DNA from: Lacihabitans soyangensis
GTDB lineage: Bacteria; Bacteroidota; Bacteroidia; Cytophagales; Spirosomataceae
Assembly: GCF_024343775.1 (NCBI RefSeq)
Contig: NZ_RJUF01000184.1
Coordinates: forward strand, 23,610-87,609
Length of the DNA: 64,000 bases
Direction of reading: 5' to 3'
Shown: positions 34,612-43,974 of the stretch, piece by piece
How positions within the stretch are numbered: the first letter of the stretch is position 1
Layout: every line of letters begins with the position of its first letter
The notes under the pieces: generated by a model
What the model saw: only the letters and a program-made list of their open reading frames with translations
Databases searched by the model: none
Told to the model about the DNA's origin: nothing
Made by a program: the position numbers and the translations under genes

Positions 34612-36375
34612 TTATTTATATCTGAAAACCTTAAAACGTATAACTTTAAACTCTTCGGTAGCTGGAAACGCAACCGCTGCCATGCTTGGGTCTTTTTTAA
34701 AGCCAAAACCAGCATCTCCGCCCATACTCGTAAAAGATTCGTCACCGTTGAGCCTACGAGTTACTTTCCAAATGTCATTTTCAAAATACCCCTCCTCCAT
34801 CACTTCAATGTCCAAAAATGGCATGGCAGGATTGGGCGTTTTTGCTTTTAGTTCAATATTGAAGTATTTTCCAATGAGAATAAATTCATCTTTACCAATG
34901 TTAATGAGTATTCCACCTGCTACCTCTGGCTTTGGGTCTTTTGAAGGAAAACCCGCAAAAACCAAATTAAAATCAATAATTGTTTTGCCAATATTGGCTT
35001 GAATGGAATAATCGCCTAAGTTGAAATTTTGGATAGGCTTATTTTTGTCCAATAATATTCCTACCATTTTATCAGTACTTTGATACTTCAAAATAACATC
35101 TTTAACCTTTGAAAGTGCCTTGTAAGCAGGCGTAAACGGGTCTTCTTCTGGGGTCATATCATCAATGCCAAAAGGTGAGAAACCTATTATTTCTTGGCTT
35201 CCAAAGGCATACATGGCTTCAAAAGTAGACGAGCTGTTATGTCCAATTTCAGGAATAAAAACAGGATTGCCCTCTCTTCTGTACGTTTCTATTACTTCAT
35301 TGGCTCCAGATATATAAATATCAGGAACAATCATATCAATGGCAGGAGCAGCCAAACGCCAAAAGTCTAAGGTGTGTGGCACTGGCCCACCACTCGGGTA
35401 TTTGCCAGGATAGCCCAATTTTGGCTGTTTTATCCAAGCATTAACGTACATCGGAATCGGATATTCTGATTTTCCTGCCTCGGCAACTGCACTCATAAAA
35501 CGAGCGTAGTGATAGGCACTGAATAACTCTTCGGTCAAGAAACTTAAATTTTTCCAGTCGGTAGTAGTTGTATCACTTTTGCCGAAGACTTCCTCCCAAT
35601 TACCTTTTGTTTTACTACCATTTGCTTTCCATACTTTTTCTAATTCTGGCTGTAATTTATTGTTTTTCAAATAATTGATTACTCCTACTGGCACTTCTGA
35701 TTGGTACAATTTTTCACCTGTGTAATCACGTGGTGAGTAAAATAAACCGACCTCATTTTCGATTTGAGCCATGATAACAGTTTGCTCCTTTTGGTCAAAC
35801 TCTTTGATGTGTTTCATCAAAGCTTTGAATGCACGTGCATCTGCTTTCATTGTTTCTTCACCAAAAGCTGAAAGGATTTGAAGATTTTTTCCGTTTTTAT
35901 CCTTGGCATAAGGGTATTTATCCGAATCATGTTTTACCCAACTTGGCACATAAGTAGAATATCCATTTTTCCATGTGCCAAACCACAATATGACCAATTT
36001 TAGATTTTGCTTTCGAATGCCAACAATCACACTATCCACTAAAGAAAAATCGAATTCTCCTTCCGTAGGCTCTATCAATTCCCAATAAACAGGTGCCACG
36101 ACCGTATTGAGATTTTTCTTTTTCAGTTGTTCCCAGATTGGACGCATGTAGTTCGCATTTGAAGAAGACGAATTATGTAGTTCTCCTCCCAAAATCAAAA
36201 AAGGCTTTTCATTCACAATAAGTTGTTTTGAATTTCCTTTTTTTTGTAAATGAGGAATCATACTATTTTTACGCCCCACTTCGTCTAAACGGTCTTTCTT
36301 TATCGGCATTTGGGCATTTAGCCCGCTAACAATTAAGATAAAGCCCATTGTCGTTATGAATAATCTATTCTTCAT
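34612..36375 (-). CDS. GH35-like (beta-galactosidase type) secreted glycosidase
   Basis: From the ATG at 36375 the product is 587 residues with a signal peptide (1-22, cleavage after LNAQ). The barrel has the clan GH-A acid/base glutamate in MAQIENEVGLFY and a probable nucleophile in VFIPEIGHN, followed by a C-terminal beta domain. These features fit GH35/DUF5597-type enzymes acting on terminal beta-galactosides. It may strip outer sugars from the glycoside before oxidation and C-cleavage. It precedes alpha subunit 2 by 90 bases. An alternative start lies three codons upstream. Confidence 0.82.
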   Translation of the reverse strand: MKNRLFITTMGFILIVSGLNAQMPIKKDRLDEVGRKNSMIPHLQKKGNSKQLIVNEKPFLILGGELHNSSSSNANYMRPIWEQLKKKNLNTVVAPVYWELIEPTEGEFDFSLVDSVIVGIRKQNLKLVILWFGTWKNGYSTYVPSWVKHDSDKYPYAKDKNGKNLQILSAFGEETMKADARAFKALMKHIKEFDQKEQTVIMAQIENEVGLFYSPRDYTGEKLYQSEVPVGVINYLKNNKLQPELEKVWKANGSKTKGNWEEVFGKSDTTTTDWKNLSFLTEELFSAYHYARFMSAVAEAGKSEYPIPMYVNAWIKQPKLGYPGKYPSGGPVPHTLDFWRLAAPAIDMIVPDIYISGANEVIETYRREGNPVFIPEIGHNSSSTFEAMYAFGSQEIIGFSPFGIDDMTPEEDPFTPAYKALSKVKDVILKYQSTDKMVGILLDKNKPIQNFNLGDYSIQANIGKTIIDFNLVFAGFPSKDPKPEVAGGILINIGKDEFILIGKYFNIELKAKTPNPAMPFLDIEVMEEGYFENDIWKVTRRLNGDESFTSMGGDAGFGFKKDPSMAAVAFPATEEFKVIRFKVFRYK

Positions 36376-36433
36376 TTTCAGCATTAGTTAGATTAAAATT
36401 GACATACATATTTGCTGACAGTTATTACAGTTA

Positions 36434-36528
36434 CCATTCCACTATCGTCAAGATTCTTTTTTTAGGAAAAGCTCTTCCTGATAGCTATAAAGACTTTCAG
36501 CACATTTGATACTTAAATTGCTATTCAT
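36434..36528 (-). pseudogene. Relic 5' end of a deglycosidase alpha gene
   Basis: From an ATG at 36528 the minus strand reads ESLYSYQEELFLKK, matching VSLYSYQEEFFLKK at the start of alpha subunit 2. A small deletion follows, then NLDD against NLED, after which similarity ends. The nucleotides are also close to 34441-34520. It lies between the MFS and GH35-like genes and shows that a third alpha gene copy existed or that part of one was duplicated here. Confidence 0.85.
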
Positions 36529-36532
36529 TAGA

Positions 36533-37720
36533 TTAATTTATCGCTTTCTTTGAAAAGATATTTAGGAGTAAAATTATGATAAACACGATGCCGCATATTA
36601 TGCCAGTTGCTAAAAAAGTATCTTGTACATTGCCCACAAGTTTGCCTATTGAAGAAACAAAAATAGGATTTACAAACTGCCCTAAGAAGAAGGCACTCGT
36701 CCAGAAACCCATGCCTCGGCCACGGTATTGAACCGGGAGCAAACTTAAAGCCCATGCTACCAAAACTGGAATCGTCATACCACAGCCTAATTGCTGAATC
36801 CAGCCAACGGCCACAGCACTCGTAGTATCTTTGGCAAGGCCAATGCCAGCCAGCCCTATTGTGAAAAACAAAAAAATTAATGCCATTTGCTGCCAAAAAG
36901 GGCGTTTGGAAACTAATTTAAAAATCAATGCACCCAAAGGCACAGCAGTACTGGCAATTGCTCCCAAATTACCCACGTGTTTTGGGTCTTTGATGCCCAT
37001 GGCGTCCAGAGCTCTTGAAAAATGAATGGTATAGACAAAATAAATAACAGAAAAACCGAGTGTAATCAAAAATACCATAATGGCGGTATTAACAGGAAAT
37101 TTAGTTTCGGAAGAGACCGAATCTATCTCACTCGTGAATTTTTCTTCGGGTTCAAAAATAAAAATTACAGCAAGTATGGTTATGAAAAAAGAGATTCCGT
37201 AAACCAAAAAGGGGAAATTCCAGCCAATACTCGCCAGTTGCCCACTTAGAGCAAGCAATAAAGCAGCAGCAATAGAGCCAAAGAAACCTTGCACCATTAA
37301 CCATTTTGAACGGTCTTTTGGGGCAAAATAATCGCCCAACAAAGTATTGCCGATAACCAAAACGAAGGCTTCTCCAATACCTAAAAGTAAGCGACCCGTA
37401 ATAACTGTATTGAAACCATCTAAGAAGAAAGGTAAAATTCCACCTAAACCATATATGGCTGTAAACCAAATCAATAATTTTCTTCTACCAAATTTATCAA
37501 CCAATACGCCAGCAAATGGGGCAATAAGTGCAATACAAATACCCGGTGCGGTCAGAATCATCGGCACGAGCAAATCTTTGTTGTCAACATCTCTGAAATG
37601 CCCCATCAATGTTGGTAAAGCTGGCATCAACGCCACAATAGCCATCATGGGAAGCTGATTTAAAAGAATTACAACAAGTGCTTGCCAAAAGCCTGCTTTT
37701 TTGATTGAAAAATTCGCCAT
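36533..37720 (-). CDS. MFS transporter of the C-glycoside locus
   Basis: This 395-residue protein has 12 predicted membrane helices, with the MFS loop motif GVLVDKFGRRKLL between helices 2 and 3. Helix spacing is normal and there is no substrate-binding protein. It likely moves the glycoside or a sugar/aromatic product across the inner membrane by proton symport. It lies between the TonB receptor and the oxidase/deglycosidase genes, all on the minus strand. Confidence 0.87.
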   Translation of the reverse strand: MANFSIKKAGFWQALVVILLNQLPMMAIVALMPALPTLMGHFRDVDNKDLLVPMILTAPGICIALIAPFAGVLVDKFGRRKLLIWFTAIYGLGGILPFFLDGFNTVITGRLLLGIGEAFVLVIGNTLLGDYFAPKDRSKWLMVQGFFGSIAAALLLALSGQLASIGWNFPFLVYGISFFITILAVIFIFEPEEKFTSEIDSVSSETKFPVNTAIMVFLITLGFSVIYFVYTIHFSRALDAMGIKDPKHVGNLGAIASTAVPLGALIFKLVSKRPFWQQMALIFLFFTIGLAGIGLAKDTTSAVAVGWIQQLGCGMTIPVLVAWALSLLPVQYRGRGMGFWTSAFFLGQFVNPIFVSSIGKLVGNVQDTFLATGIICGIVFIIILLLNIFSKKAIN

Positions 37721-37970
37721 TTTTATAGGGTTTAATATGTTATTTTAAATTACATTTTTCACTCAAAACATTGGGTGTGGATTTTTGCAGTTATTTTTGA
37801 ACTGCTCAAAGCACATCCCAATGTTTTACCATCTCCCAAAATGCTATATGAACCGACTTTTTATCTGAAAATATCATCAACTGGACTAAACAAACTATTG
37901 TCAGATACTCGTCTAAGTAAATTCACCACCGCCAAATCACCCAAAAACCTTTTACGTCAACTCAATTCTT

Positions 37971-40823
37971 TTAGAACTTATACTTTAACGTCAAGAAATA
38001 AGCTCTTGGCTGAACGGGTAAAATTTGAAAAATTGAATTTGGTGCAGTTTGTCTTCTTTCCGCAGTAAACGAATTATGATTGAAACCATCTACTAAGGCA
38101 AATTGCGAAGTAGCCATCCAGTTCATTATACCCAATACATTGGTCAGATTATTAATATTGGCATTAAGTGATAGTTTTTTTGAAACATCATAGCCCGCAC
38201 TTAAATTTAACTGCCCAAAGCCAGGTAAATCGAATATATTCGCAATATTGGCTGGTCTTGCCCCCATATATTTGTAATTCAACATCACAAAACCTTTATT
38301 ATAAGTAAAGATTGGCGAGATATTGGCCATGAGTTTTGGAATGTTCACTGCACGATTACCGTTGAAATCAGCTATTTTATCATCTGCTCTTCCGTTTACG
38401 CCAACAAGCCAGTTTTGCCAAGTAGTTGCAATTCCATCTTGATAGGTAGCATTAGCATTTAAACTTAGGTTTTTGGTAAAATTGATATTTACCTCGGCCT
38501 CTAAACCTAAAGTTCGGATTTCGTTATAAACAACTGGTGTATAGTAAGCTGTGCCATCGGTTTCTTGAGCAATGGTAGTTACTGGAATATCACTTAAATT
38601 ACTATAAAACGGAATGATTGAACCCGAAGCTTTTTTACCTTTAAACTTATATCCTAACTCAAATTGAGTAATAGTTTGGGCTTTTACTTCTGGGCTAGCA
38701 CTTGGATTTGTAAAGTTATCGTTATAGAAACCGTATTCAGGAGCTTTTTGACTATTCGAGAAACGAGCGTAAATTGAGTTTCCTTTGTTTAAGAGATAAT
38801 TTACTCCCCCAGAATACGAGAATAAATTAAGTTTTGAATTATAGCTAACCGTTGTACCTTTAACAAAATAAGAATTATCAAAGAGTGTTGTTAAATTTCC
38901 ATCAAGTCCTCCGGTTGTAGAAGTTGGTGTCGGAACTCCAATCTGATTACCGCCCTTTACTCCAATACTTTCTATTCTGAGTCCCAAATCAATATTGAGT
39001 TTTTCGGTAGGTTGAAAGCCATCATTCAAGAAAAATGCTACCTGATTTTGTTTTACGTCGGCCGACCTAAAAGCCAATCCACCACCCGAAAGACGAGCAT
39101 ATCCTAAAGGGTTTGTTACTTTTTGAGCGACTCCGGCAGGGTTAGTCCAAGTAATATCAAGCGGAGATGCTAGGTTTTCGATGGGTCTCAGCGAAGTGTT
39201 TGCGGTACCAGCTATAACTGTAATAAAATTTGTAAATGCCAAATAGCTACCAGCCGTAATTGAGTGTTTGCCCAATTTTTTGTTTACAGTAATTTGGTCA
39301 ATTACTTCACCAAGGTGAGCTTTGATATAATTAGAAAAATTAAACAACACGGCATTTGGTACGATACTTTGGCCAGGAAGATTATTTTTGGTAACTGTGA
39401 AACTTGGACCTCTCGAAAAATCAGCTGAAACGGTGGCTAATTCTTGACCAGTGGCTCTGTCCTTAAAAGAAAATTGTCCGGGGCCAGCCATTCCCATGAG
39501 TGCATAAGTAAGCACACTCGTCAAGGAAGTAGGGGTTGACATGATAGTAATATCTTGCTCAATACCTTTCAATGAGCCTCGAATGTTGTTTGTAAGCGTC
39601 CAACCATTTTTTAGGTTGAGATTAAGCTCAGAACCCAGCATTTTATCCTGACTATGAATCAATTTTGACGGGTCAAATGTAAAAGAATCCGTATTGTTCC
39701 ATAAAGGCTGTTTCGATTCGCCTGCTGGTAACATATAGCTAAATGTATTACTGAAACCATTGACAATCGTAGGGTTATCGTAGTTTTGAGCAGGAAGATT
39801 CTGCGGAATTCCGTTTCTATCATCCAAAATCTTCGCATAGAATTTTAACATTCCGCCATTGGCTAAAGTTTTCACAACGTTAGCTTTGATTTGTCCGCCT
39901 TTGTTTTGGGCATAACCAGGGTAGCGTTGGCCGTCTGAATGGCGATAAAACCCACCAATGTTATAGTACCAATTGTTTTTACCCAATTTTCCGCCAAAAT
40001 TTGCATCAATACGGTTGAAAAGATTAATTTCGTCACCCTCAAGACCAACTTTATAAGCAATTTCGTTAACAGGTTTCAATCCTGTGTTAGAGATGTAGTT
40101 AAAAATTCCACCCGGTGCATTATTTGAGGCAATGGCCGCTGAACCACCTCTTACTGACTCTAAATTAGCTAAAGTAGCATCTGCACGATAAAATCTATCA
40201 GCAACCACAGTTCCTGAAGTGATATTCGTAACAGGCAGACCATCTTCCATTAAAGATACATAATAATAACCATTTACACCCGATGGCGTAAACTGGTTGG
40301 CATTTACACCTCTTGAATAAACGGTGTTATTAATTTCTCCTAATGCAGAGTTTACAAAAACTCCAGGAGTAAAACTTAGTAAATCAGCAGCACTATTAGG
40401 TGCCAATCTAGCGATAGCTTTACTGTCTAACTTACTTATAGCTATTGAAGATTGAATGGCTGTGCGTTTGTCAAAAACACCTGTGACAATTACCTCATCT
40501 AAACTTTGTGCATCCTCAGTCAAGTTTAAATCAATTACGGTCTGATTATTTATTGAAATTTCTTTGGATACATAACCAACAAATGAAAAAACAAGAGTTT
40601 CCCCACTTTTTGCATCAATTGAATATTTACCATCACGATCGGTCGTAGTACCTTTAGTTGTTCCCTTAATAACAACACTTACTCCGGGTAGTTTCTCGCC
40701 TTTATCGGATTTTACCATTCCGGTGATAGATTGGGCATAGGCAGACACGCTTGTAAAAAGCAACAAAGCAAAAAAAACTGTAGTTTTTTGCCAATAAGAG
40801 TTAGATAAAAAGATTTTGTTCAT
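37971..40823 (-). CDS. TonB-dependent outer-membrane receptor
   Basis: This 950-residue protein has a signal peptide (1-31, cleavage after SAYAQ) and a CarboxypepD_reg-like domain (about 32-110; GEKLPGVSVVIKGTTKGTTTD). A plug domain (about 125-245) and a 22-strand barrel follow, ending in the aromatic FLTLKYKF. It would import the glycoside through the outer membrane. It lacks a SusD partner and the classic SusC length, so it is better called a TonB receptor than SusC. Its leader has a hairpin and an inverted repeat near the -7 box. Confidence 0.9.
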   Translation of the reverse strand: MNKIFLSNSYWQKTTVFFALLLFTSVSAYAQSITGMVKSDKGEKLPGVSVVIKGTTKGTTTDRDGKYSIDAKSGETLVFSFVGYVSKEISINNQTVIDLNLTEDAQSLDEVIVTGVFDKRTAIQSSIAISKLDSKAIARLAPNSAADLLSFTPGVFVNSALGEINNTVYSRGVNANQFTPSGVNGYYYVSLMEDGLPVTNITSGTVVADRFYRADATLANLESVRGGSAAIASNNAPGGIFNYISNTGLKPVNEIAYKVGLEGDEINLFNRIDANFGGKLGKNNWYYNIGGFYRHSDGQRYPGYAQNKGGQIKANVVKTLANGGMLKFYAKILDDRNGIPQNLPAQNYDNPTIVNGFSNTFSYMLPAGESKQPLWNNTDSFTFDPSKLIHSQDKMLGSELNLNLKNGWTLTNNIRGSLKGIEQDITIMSTPTSLTSVLTYALMGMAGPGQFSFKDRATGQELATVSADFSRGPSFTVTKNNLPGQSIVPNAVLFNFSNYIKAHLGEVIDQITVNKKLGKHSITAGSYLAFTNFITVIAGTANTSLRPIENLASPLDITWTNPAGVAQKVTNPLGYARLSGGGLAFRSADVKQNQVAFFLNDGFQPTEKLNIDLGLRIESIGVKGGNQIGVPTPTSTTGGLDGNLTTLFDNSYFVKGTTVSYNSKLNLFSYSGGVNYLLNKGNSIYARFSNSQKAPEYGFYNDNFTNPSASPEVKAQTITQFELGYKFKGKKASGSIIPFYSNLSDIPVTTIAQETDGTAYYTPVVYNEIRTLGLEAEVNINFTKNLSLNANATYQDGIATTWQNWLVGVNGRADDKIADFNGNRAVNIPKLMANISPIFTYNKGFVMLNYKYMGARPANIANIFDLPGFGQLNLSAGYDVSKKLSLNANINNLTNVLGIMNWMATSQFALVDGFNHNSFTAERRQTAPNSIFQILPVQPRAYFLTLKYKF

Positions 40824-40878
40824 AAATTTGGTCGGTTTTAAATTTTAATGAGTTTAAACGCCATTTCAAAAAGTCAAG

Positions 40879-40962
40879 GCCGTTTCTATTCGTAGTAGAG
40901 GCGGCTTTTTTATTGAACTATTGAAATAATTTCTTGTACAAAAGTATTATGATAAAAATCAT
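40879..40962 (-). promoter_or_regulatory. Promoter and structured leader of the TonB receptor gene
   Basis: On the minus strand TACTTTTG (40939-40946) is a perfect TAnnTTTG box. Just upstream ATGATTTTTATCAT (40949-40962) is a perfect inverted repeat where an activator or the -33 region would sit. The transcribed leader of about 110 bases contains a hairpin (40879-40905, GCCGCCTCTA pairing with TAGAAACGGC using G-U pairs). Confidence 0.55.
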
Positions 40963-41841
40963 ATTATTTATCATTATCATTCCATCTACTGACAAAATCA
41001 ATCCATTTAATATAAATCAAGGTATAAATATTGGAGTTCTGCTATGTTTTTCGAACTAAGGAAAAACCTCACCTAATTTAATTGATGTGGAGGTAGTGTT
41101 TTTTCAAAAAAAATAAGTTCAATATACCGATTTGAAAAAAAGAAGATTGGGCTTAACCAAGTTCAACAAAACTCGATCAAAAACGTTGGTGTTCAATTCA
41201 CTAATGTTGTGGGGTCTATACCAATCAGCATTAAAACCGACAACATATTTAAAATTGTTTAGTGAAAGACCCACACGATTAAAAATACTGCTAAGTTCGT
41301 GTTGGTTAAGTTCGGTAATGTGCACATATAAAGTTTAAAGCGTGTGAATATTCCCATTTTTTTAGATATTTTGGGTTTATTCTAACCCAAATTCATCAAT
41401 TCTGCATGATGTCCATCATTTAAATCAACAGACGGAACAGAAACCACGAGCCATGTTGGTTTGACGTAGGTATACTGAAAATCTACGATTATTCTCAGGC
41501 CTGTTATATGGTTCATTGCCAAGCGAGAGATTAAAGACAAACCCGTATATAACTTAGATGTACGCAAGGATTGTAACACGAATTCGTTTTTAAACCATAT
41601 TTTTATAGTAACCAGAAAATGTAATAAGATTGAATTACCCTCATGTCTGCCTTCATTTAAGGGCTTTTTGATCACTACTTATACAGACATATATTCATCT
41701 AATAAAAAGATTTCAGCGGGAACTGGTGTTGATAAATAGTTTTTTTTCTTGGCTGAAGGTGGTACAATAGAGTAGAAGTTGGAAAACTATAATTCCAAAT
41801 TTTCTGTTGAAAAAATTTTATCGAAATTCGTTTTATCTACT
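40963..41841. other. Gene-poor stretch between the TonB receptor and SDR operons
   Basis: About 880 bases without a convincing gene. Two minus-strand open frames (41119-41325, 68 codons; 41382-41675, 97 codons) have no family signature that I recognise and may be remnants of a decayed gene. A lone GTGTGAAT at 41342 lacks the other boxes. TATCATTATCAT sequence continues from the receptor promoter at the left edge. Confidence 0.5.
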
Positions 41842-42609
41842 TTAACACAAAGCTCCGCCATCGGCTTTAATTGAGCTTCCAGTAATAAAGCTTGATTGGT
41901 CAGAACATAGCCAAAGAGCCACATCGGCAACTTCTTGAGGAGTTCCCATCCGCTTCATCCTTTGGAAATTGATGGCTTGTTGTTTGGCTTCTTCATTCTC
42001 CGCCAACTTACGTCTGCCTTGCATAATCATAGGTGTTTCTATGGCGGTAGGACAAATAGAATTAACTCTAATATTTTGAGTGGCATATTCTATGGCTGCT
42101 GTCTTCATCATTCCTTCTATTCCGTGCTTAGAGGCTGCGTAAGGTGAGTTTTCTGGTTGTCCAATCAACCCAGCAGCGGAAGAAAGGATAGCTATGTATC
42201 CACCTCCATTTTTAAGCATTTGAGCTATTTGATATTTAAGTAGATACCAATTTCCTGTTAAATTTACAGCAATTTGCTGCTTCCAATATTCTTCAGGATA
42301 TTCATGTATTTTTAAGGAAACTGGGCCAGCAATTCCGGCACAATTGGCAGCACAATCTAAACGTCCGAAAACCTCAACGGTTTTAATTATTGAGTTTTCT
42401 ACCTCTTCTTTACTTGCAATATTTACCCCAAGTGCAATGGCAATTCCATTACTTTTTAGTATTTCTGATACTGTTTCTTCTGCATTTTGTTTGTTTATGT
42501 CGCAGCAAACCACTTTTCCACCTTCTTTTGCAAATGATAATGCAGTAGCTTTTCCAATTCCAGAACCCGCTCCTGTTACATAGCAAACTTTGTTTTCGAA
42601 TCTTTTCAT
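41842..42609 (-). CDS. SDR family oxidoreductase, first
   Basis: This 255-residue classical SDR has TGAGSGIGKA (about 13-22), NCAGIAGP, an active-site Ser-Tyr-Lys with YAASK, and a C-terminal SSFITGSSIKADGG. D37 after the second strand suggests NAD(H). It is the last gene of the CoA-transferase/GH3 operon. It might reduce the 3-keto sugar released by C-deglycosylation or oxidise another intermediate, which is inference. Confidence 0.88.
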   Translation of the reverse strand: MKRFENKVCYVTGAGSGIGKATALSFAKEGGKVVCCDINKQNAEETVSEILKSNGIAIALGVNIASKEEVENSIIKTVEVFGRLDCAANCAGIAGPVSLKIHEYPEEYWKQQIAVNLTGNWYLLKYQIAQMLKNGGGYIAILSSAAGLIGQPENSPYAASKHGIEGMMKTAAIEYATQNIRVNSICPTAIETPMIMQGRRKLAENEEAKQQAINFQRMKRMGTPQEVADVALWLCSDQSSFITGSSIKADGGALC

Positions 42610-42611
42610 AA

Positions 42612-42715
42612 TTTGGTTATTTGTTATTTGTGAACTGTTTATTAGAGAACTTCTTCATGGAGAATAGACCTTAACTATTACAAATAAACCAGTAACTAGT
42701 CAACCAATAACCAAT
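42612..42715. repeat. Imperfect intergenic inverted repeat (type shared with 21500)
   Basis: The spacer between the two SDR genes begins GGTTATTTGTTATTTGTG and ends in CCAGTAACTAGTCAACCAAT-like sequence, roughly inverted. It resembles the spacer at 21500-21628. Mobility is not shown. Confidence 0.45.
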
Positions 42716-42717
42716 AT

Positions 42718-43488
42718 CTAATTCCCATCACTTATCGTTGTTCCACCATCGACTATGATATTTTGACCTGTGATAAATCCTCCTGCTTGTGAAGCGAGCA
42801 TTACAGCCACTCCTGCAATTTCATCTACGGTGCCAATTCTTCTCAGTGGGGTTTGGGATAATCTTTTAATCATAAATTCTTCGTTATTAATAAGAGATTC
42901 CGAAAATGGTGTTTTTATCATTCCAGGAGAGATTGAGTTTACTCTTATGTTATCAGGACCAAATTCCACAGCTAGGTTTCTTGCCATTTCTATTAATCCA
43001 GCTTTCGAAATGCCATATAGCCCAAGGTTTTTGTTGCCACGAACACCAGCTATGCTTGCCAAATAAATGATAACGCCATCTTTTTTCTCTTTCATTTTTG
43101 GAAGCACCAATTTGGTTAAATAAATGGCCGATTGAAGATTTAAAGCCATAGTTTTTTCGAAAATGTCCTGATTGATTTCAAAAAATCCTCCAGACGGTGC
43201 TGCTCCAACACAATTTACGAGTATATCAATAGCACCAAATTTTTTAAAACTTTCATTTACCAAATGTTCAATTTCCTCTTTTTGAGTCATATCGCACGGA
43301 ATGCCAATAACCTCAATCTCAAGTTTTTTAAATTCCTCCACAGTTTTTTGAACCTCAAAGGGTTCAAAACTAGAAACTACCACTTTGGCACCGTGTTTTC
43401 CCATGGCTTCGGCTATTGCTTTGCCCATGCCAGAACTTGAACCTGTTACCAATGCTATTTTATCAGATAAATCAAATAAATTACTCAT
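42718..43488 (-). CDS. SDR family oxidoreductase, second
   Basis: This 256-residue classical SDR has TGSSSGMGKA (about 15-24), NCVGAAPSGG, catalytic YGISK and the C-terminal GGFITGQNIIVDGG. It overlaps the cupin gene by 8 bases, so translation is coupled. It differs clearly from the first SDR, suggesting a distinct substrate in the same pathway. Confidence 0.88.
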   Translation of the reverse strand: MSNLFDLSDKIALVTGSSSGMGKAIAEAMGKHGAKVVVSSFEPFEVQKTVEEFKKLEIEVIGIPCDMTQKEEIEHLVNESFKKFGAIDILVNCVGAAPSGGFFEINQDIFEKTMALNLQSAIYLTKLVLPKMKEKKDGVIIYLASIAGVRGNKNLGLYGISKAGLIEMARNLAVEFGPDNIRVNSISPGMIKTPFSESLINNEEFMIKRLSQTPLRRIGTVDEIAGVAVMLASQAGGFITGQNIIVDGGTTISDGN

Positions 43489-43972
43489 GAATCATTTCGT
43501 CAGAAAGTGGTATTCCATTTACCTCAAATGGTTTTGCCTCAGTTAAAACAAAAACGATTCGACACTTTTCTGAAAGGCTTGGATTTCTCCATTTATGTAT
43601 GGTGCCATTTTGAATTATGATTCCACCAATGCCTATTGTTTTAAAAACTTTGTCATCAAGTTCCAATTCAATTTCGCCACTGATAACTATTCCATAATCG
43701 ATACTAGAACTGCGATGCATGGGCGAGGAGGCTCCAGGTAACATATCGACAACTCTAATTACAGAACCACCCTTGAGTGTGGTTCCTGCTTCTCTCAAAC
43801 GACCATCAGATTGGTCGTTGCAATCAGCTGGAACTGCTGAGGTTGTCCAAATAGTGGCCATAGCCGCATCTCCTGTTGGGATTACAATTGTTTCTAATTC
43901 CTCATCTATCGTAAAAACAGCTTTTCCGTCTTTGGAGTGTCCAGTTACGATTCGCCTAATTCGGTGAGCCAT
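43481..43972 (-). CDS. Cupin domain protein
   Basis: This 163-residue single-cupin protein carries cupin motif 1 in SSPMHRSSSIDYGIVISGEIELEL (His and Glu metal ligands) and motif 2 in IIIQNGTIHKWRNPS (His). The conserved N-terminal SDGRLREAGTTLKGGSVIRVVDMLPG segment is typical of a group found beside SDR genes. It could be a dioxygenase or isomerase acting on an aromatic or sugar intermediate. No activity is established. It lies 2 bases after GH3 and overlaps the SDR. Confidence 0.8.
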   Translation of the reverse strand: MAHRIRRIVTGHSKDGKAVFTIDEELETIVIPTGDAAMATIWTTSAVPADCNDQSDGRLREAGTTLKGGSVIRVVDMLPGASSPMHRSSSIDYGIVISGEIELELDDKVFKTIGIGGIIIQNGTIHKWRNPSLSEKCRIVFVLTEAKPFEVNGIPLSDEMIHE

Positions 43973-43974
43973 AA

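Noticed and set aside
37971..40823. SusC annotation for the TonB receptor
   Set aside because: No SusD partner gene in the window and the protein is 950 residues, closer to general TonB-dependent receptors than to classic SusC.
41342..41349. GTGTGAAT upstream of the 41-kb gene-poor stretch
   Set aside because: No GTAAC-like box 24 bases later and no ACCTTTG box; no gene starts nearby on the plus strand.
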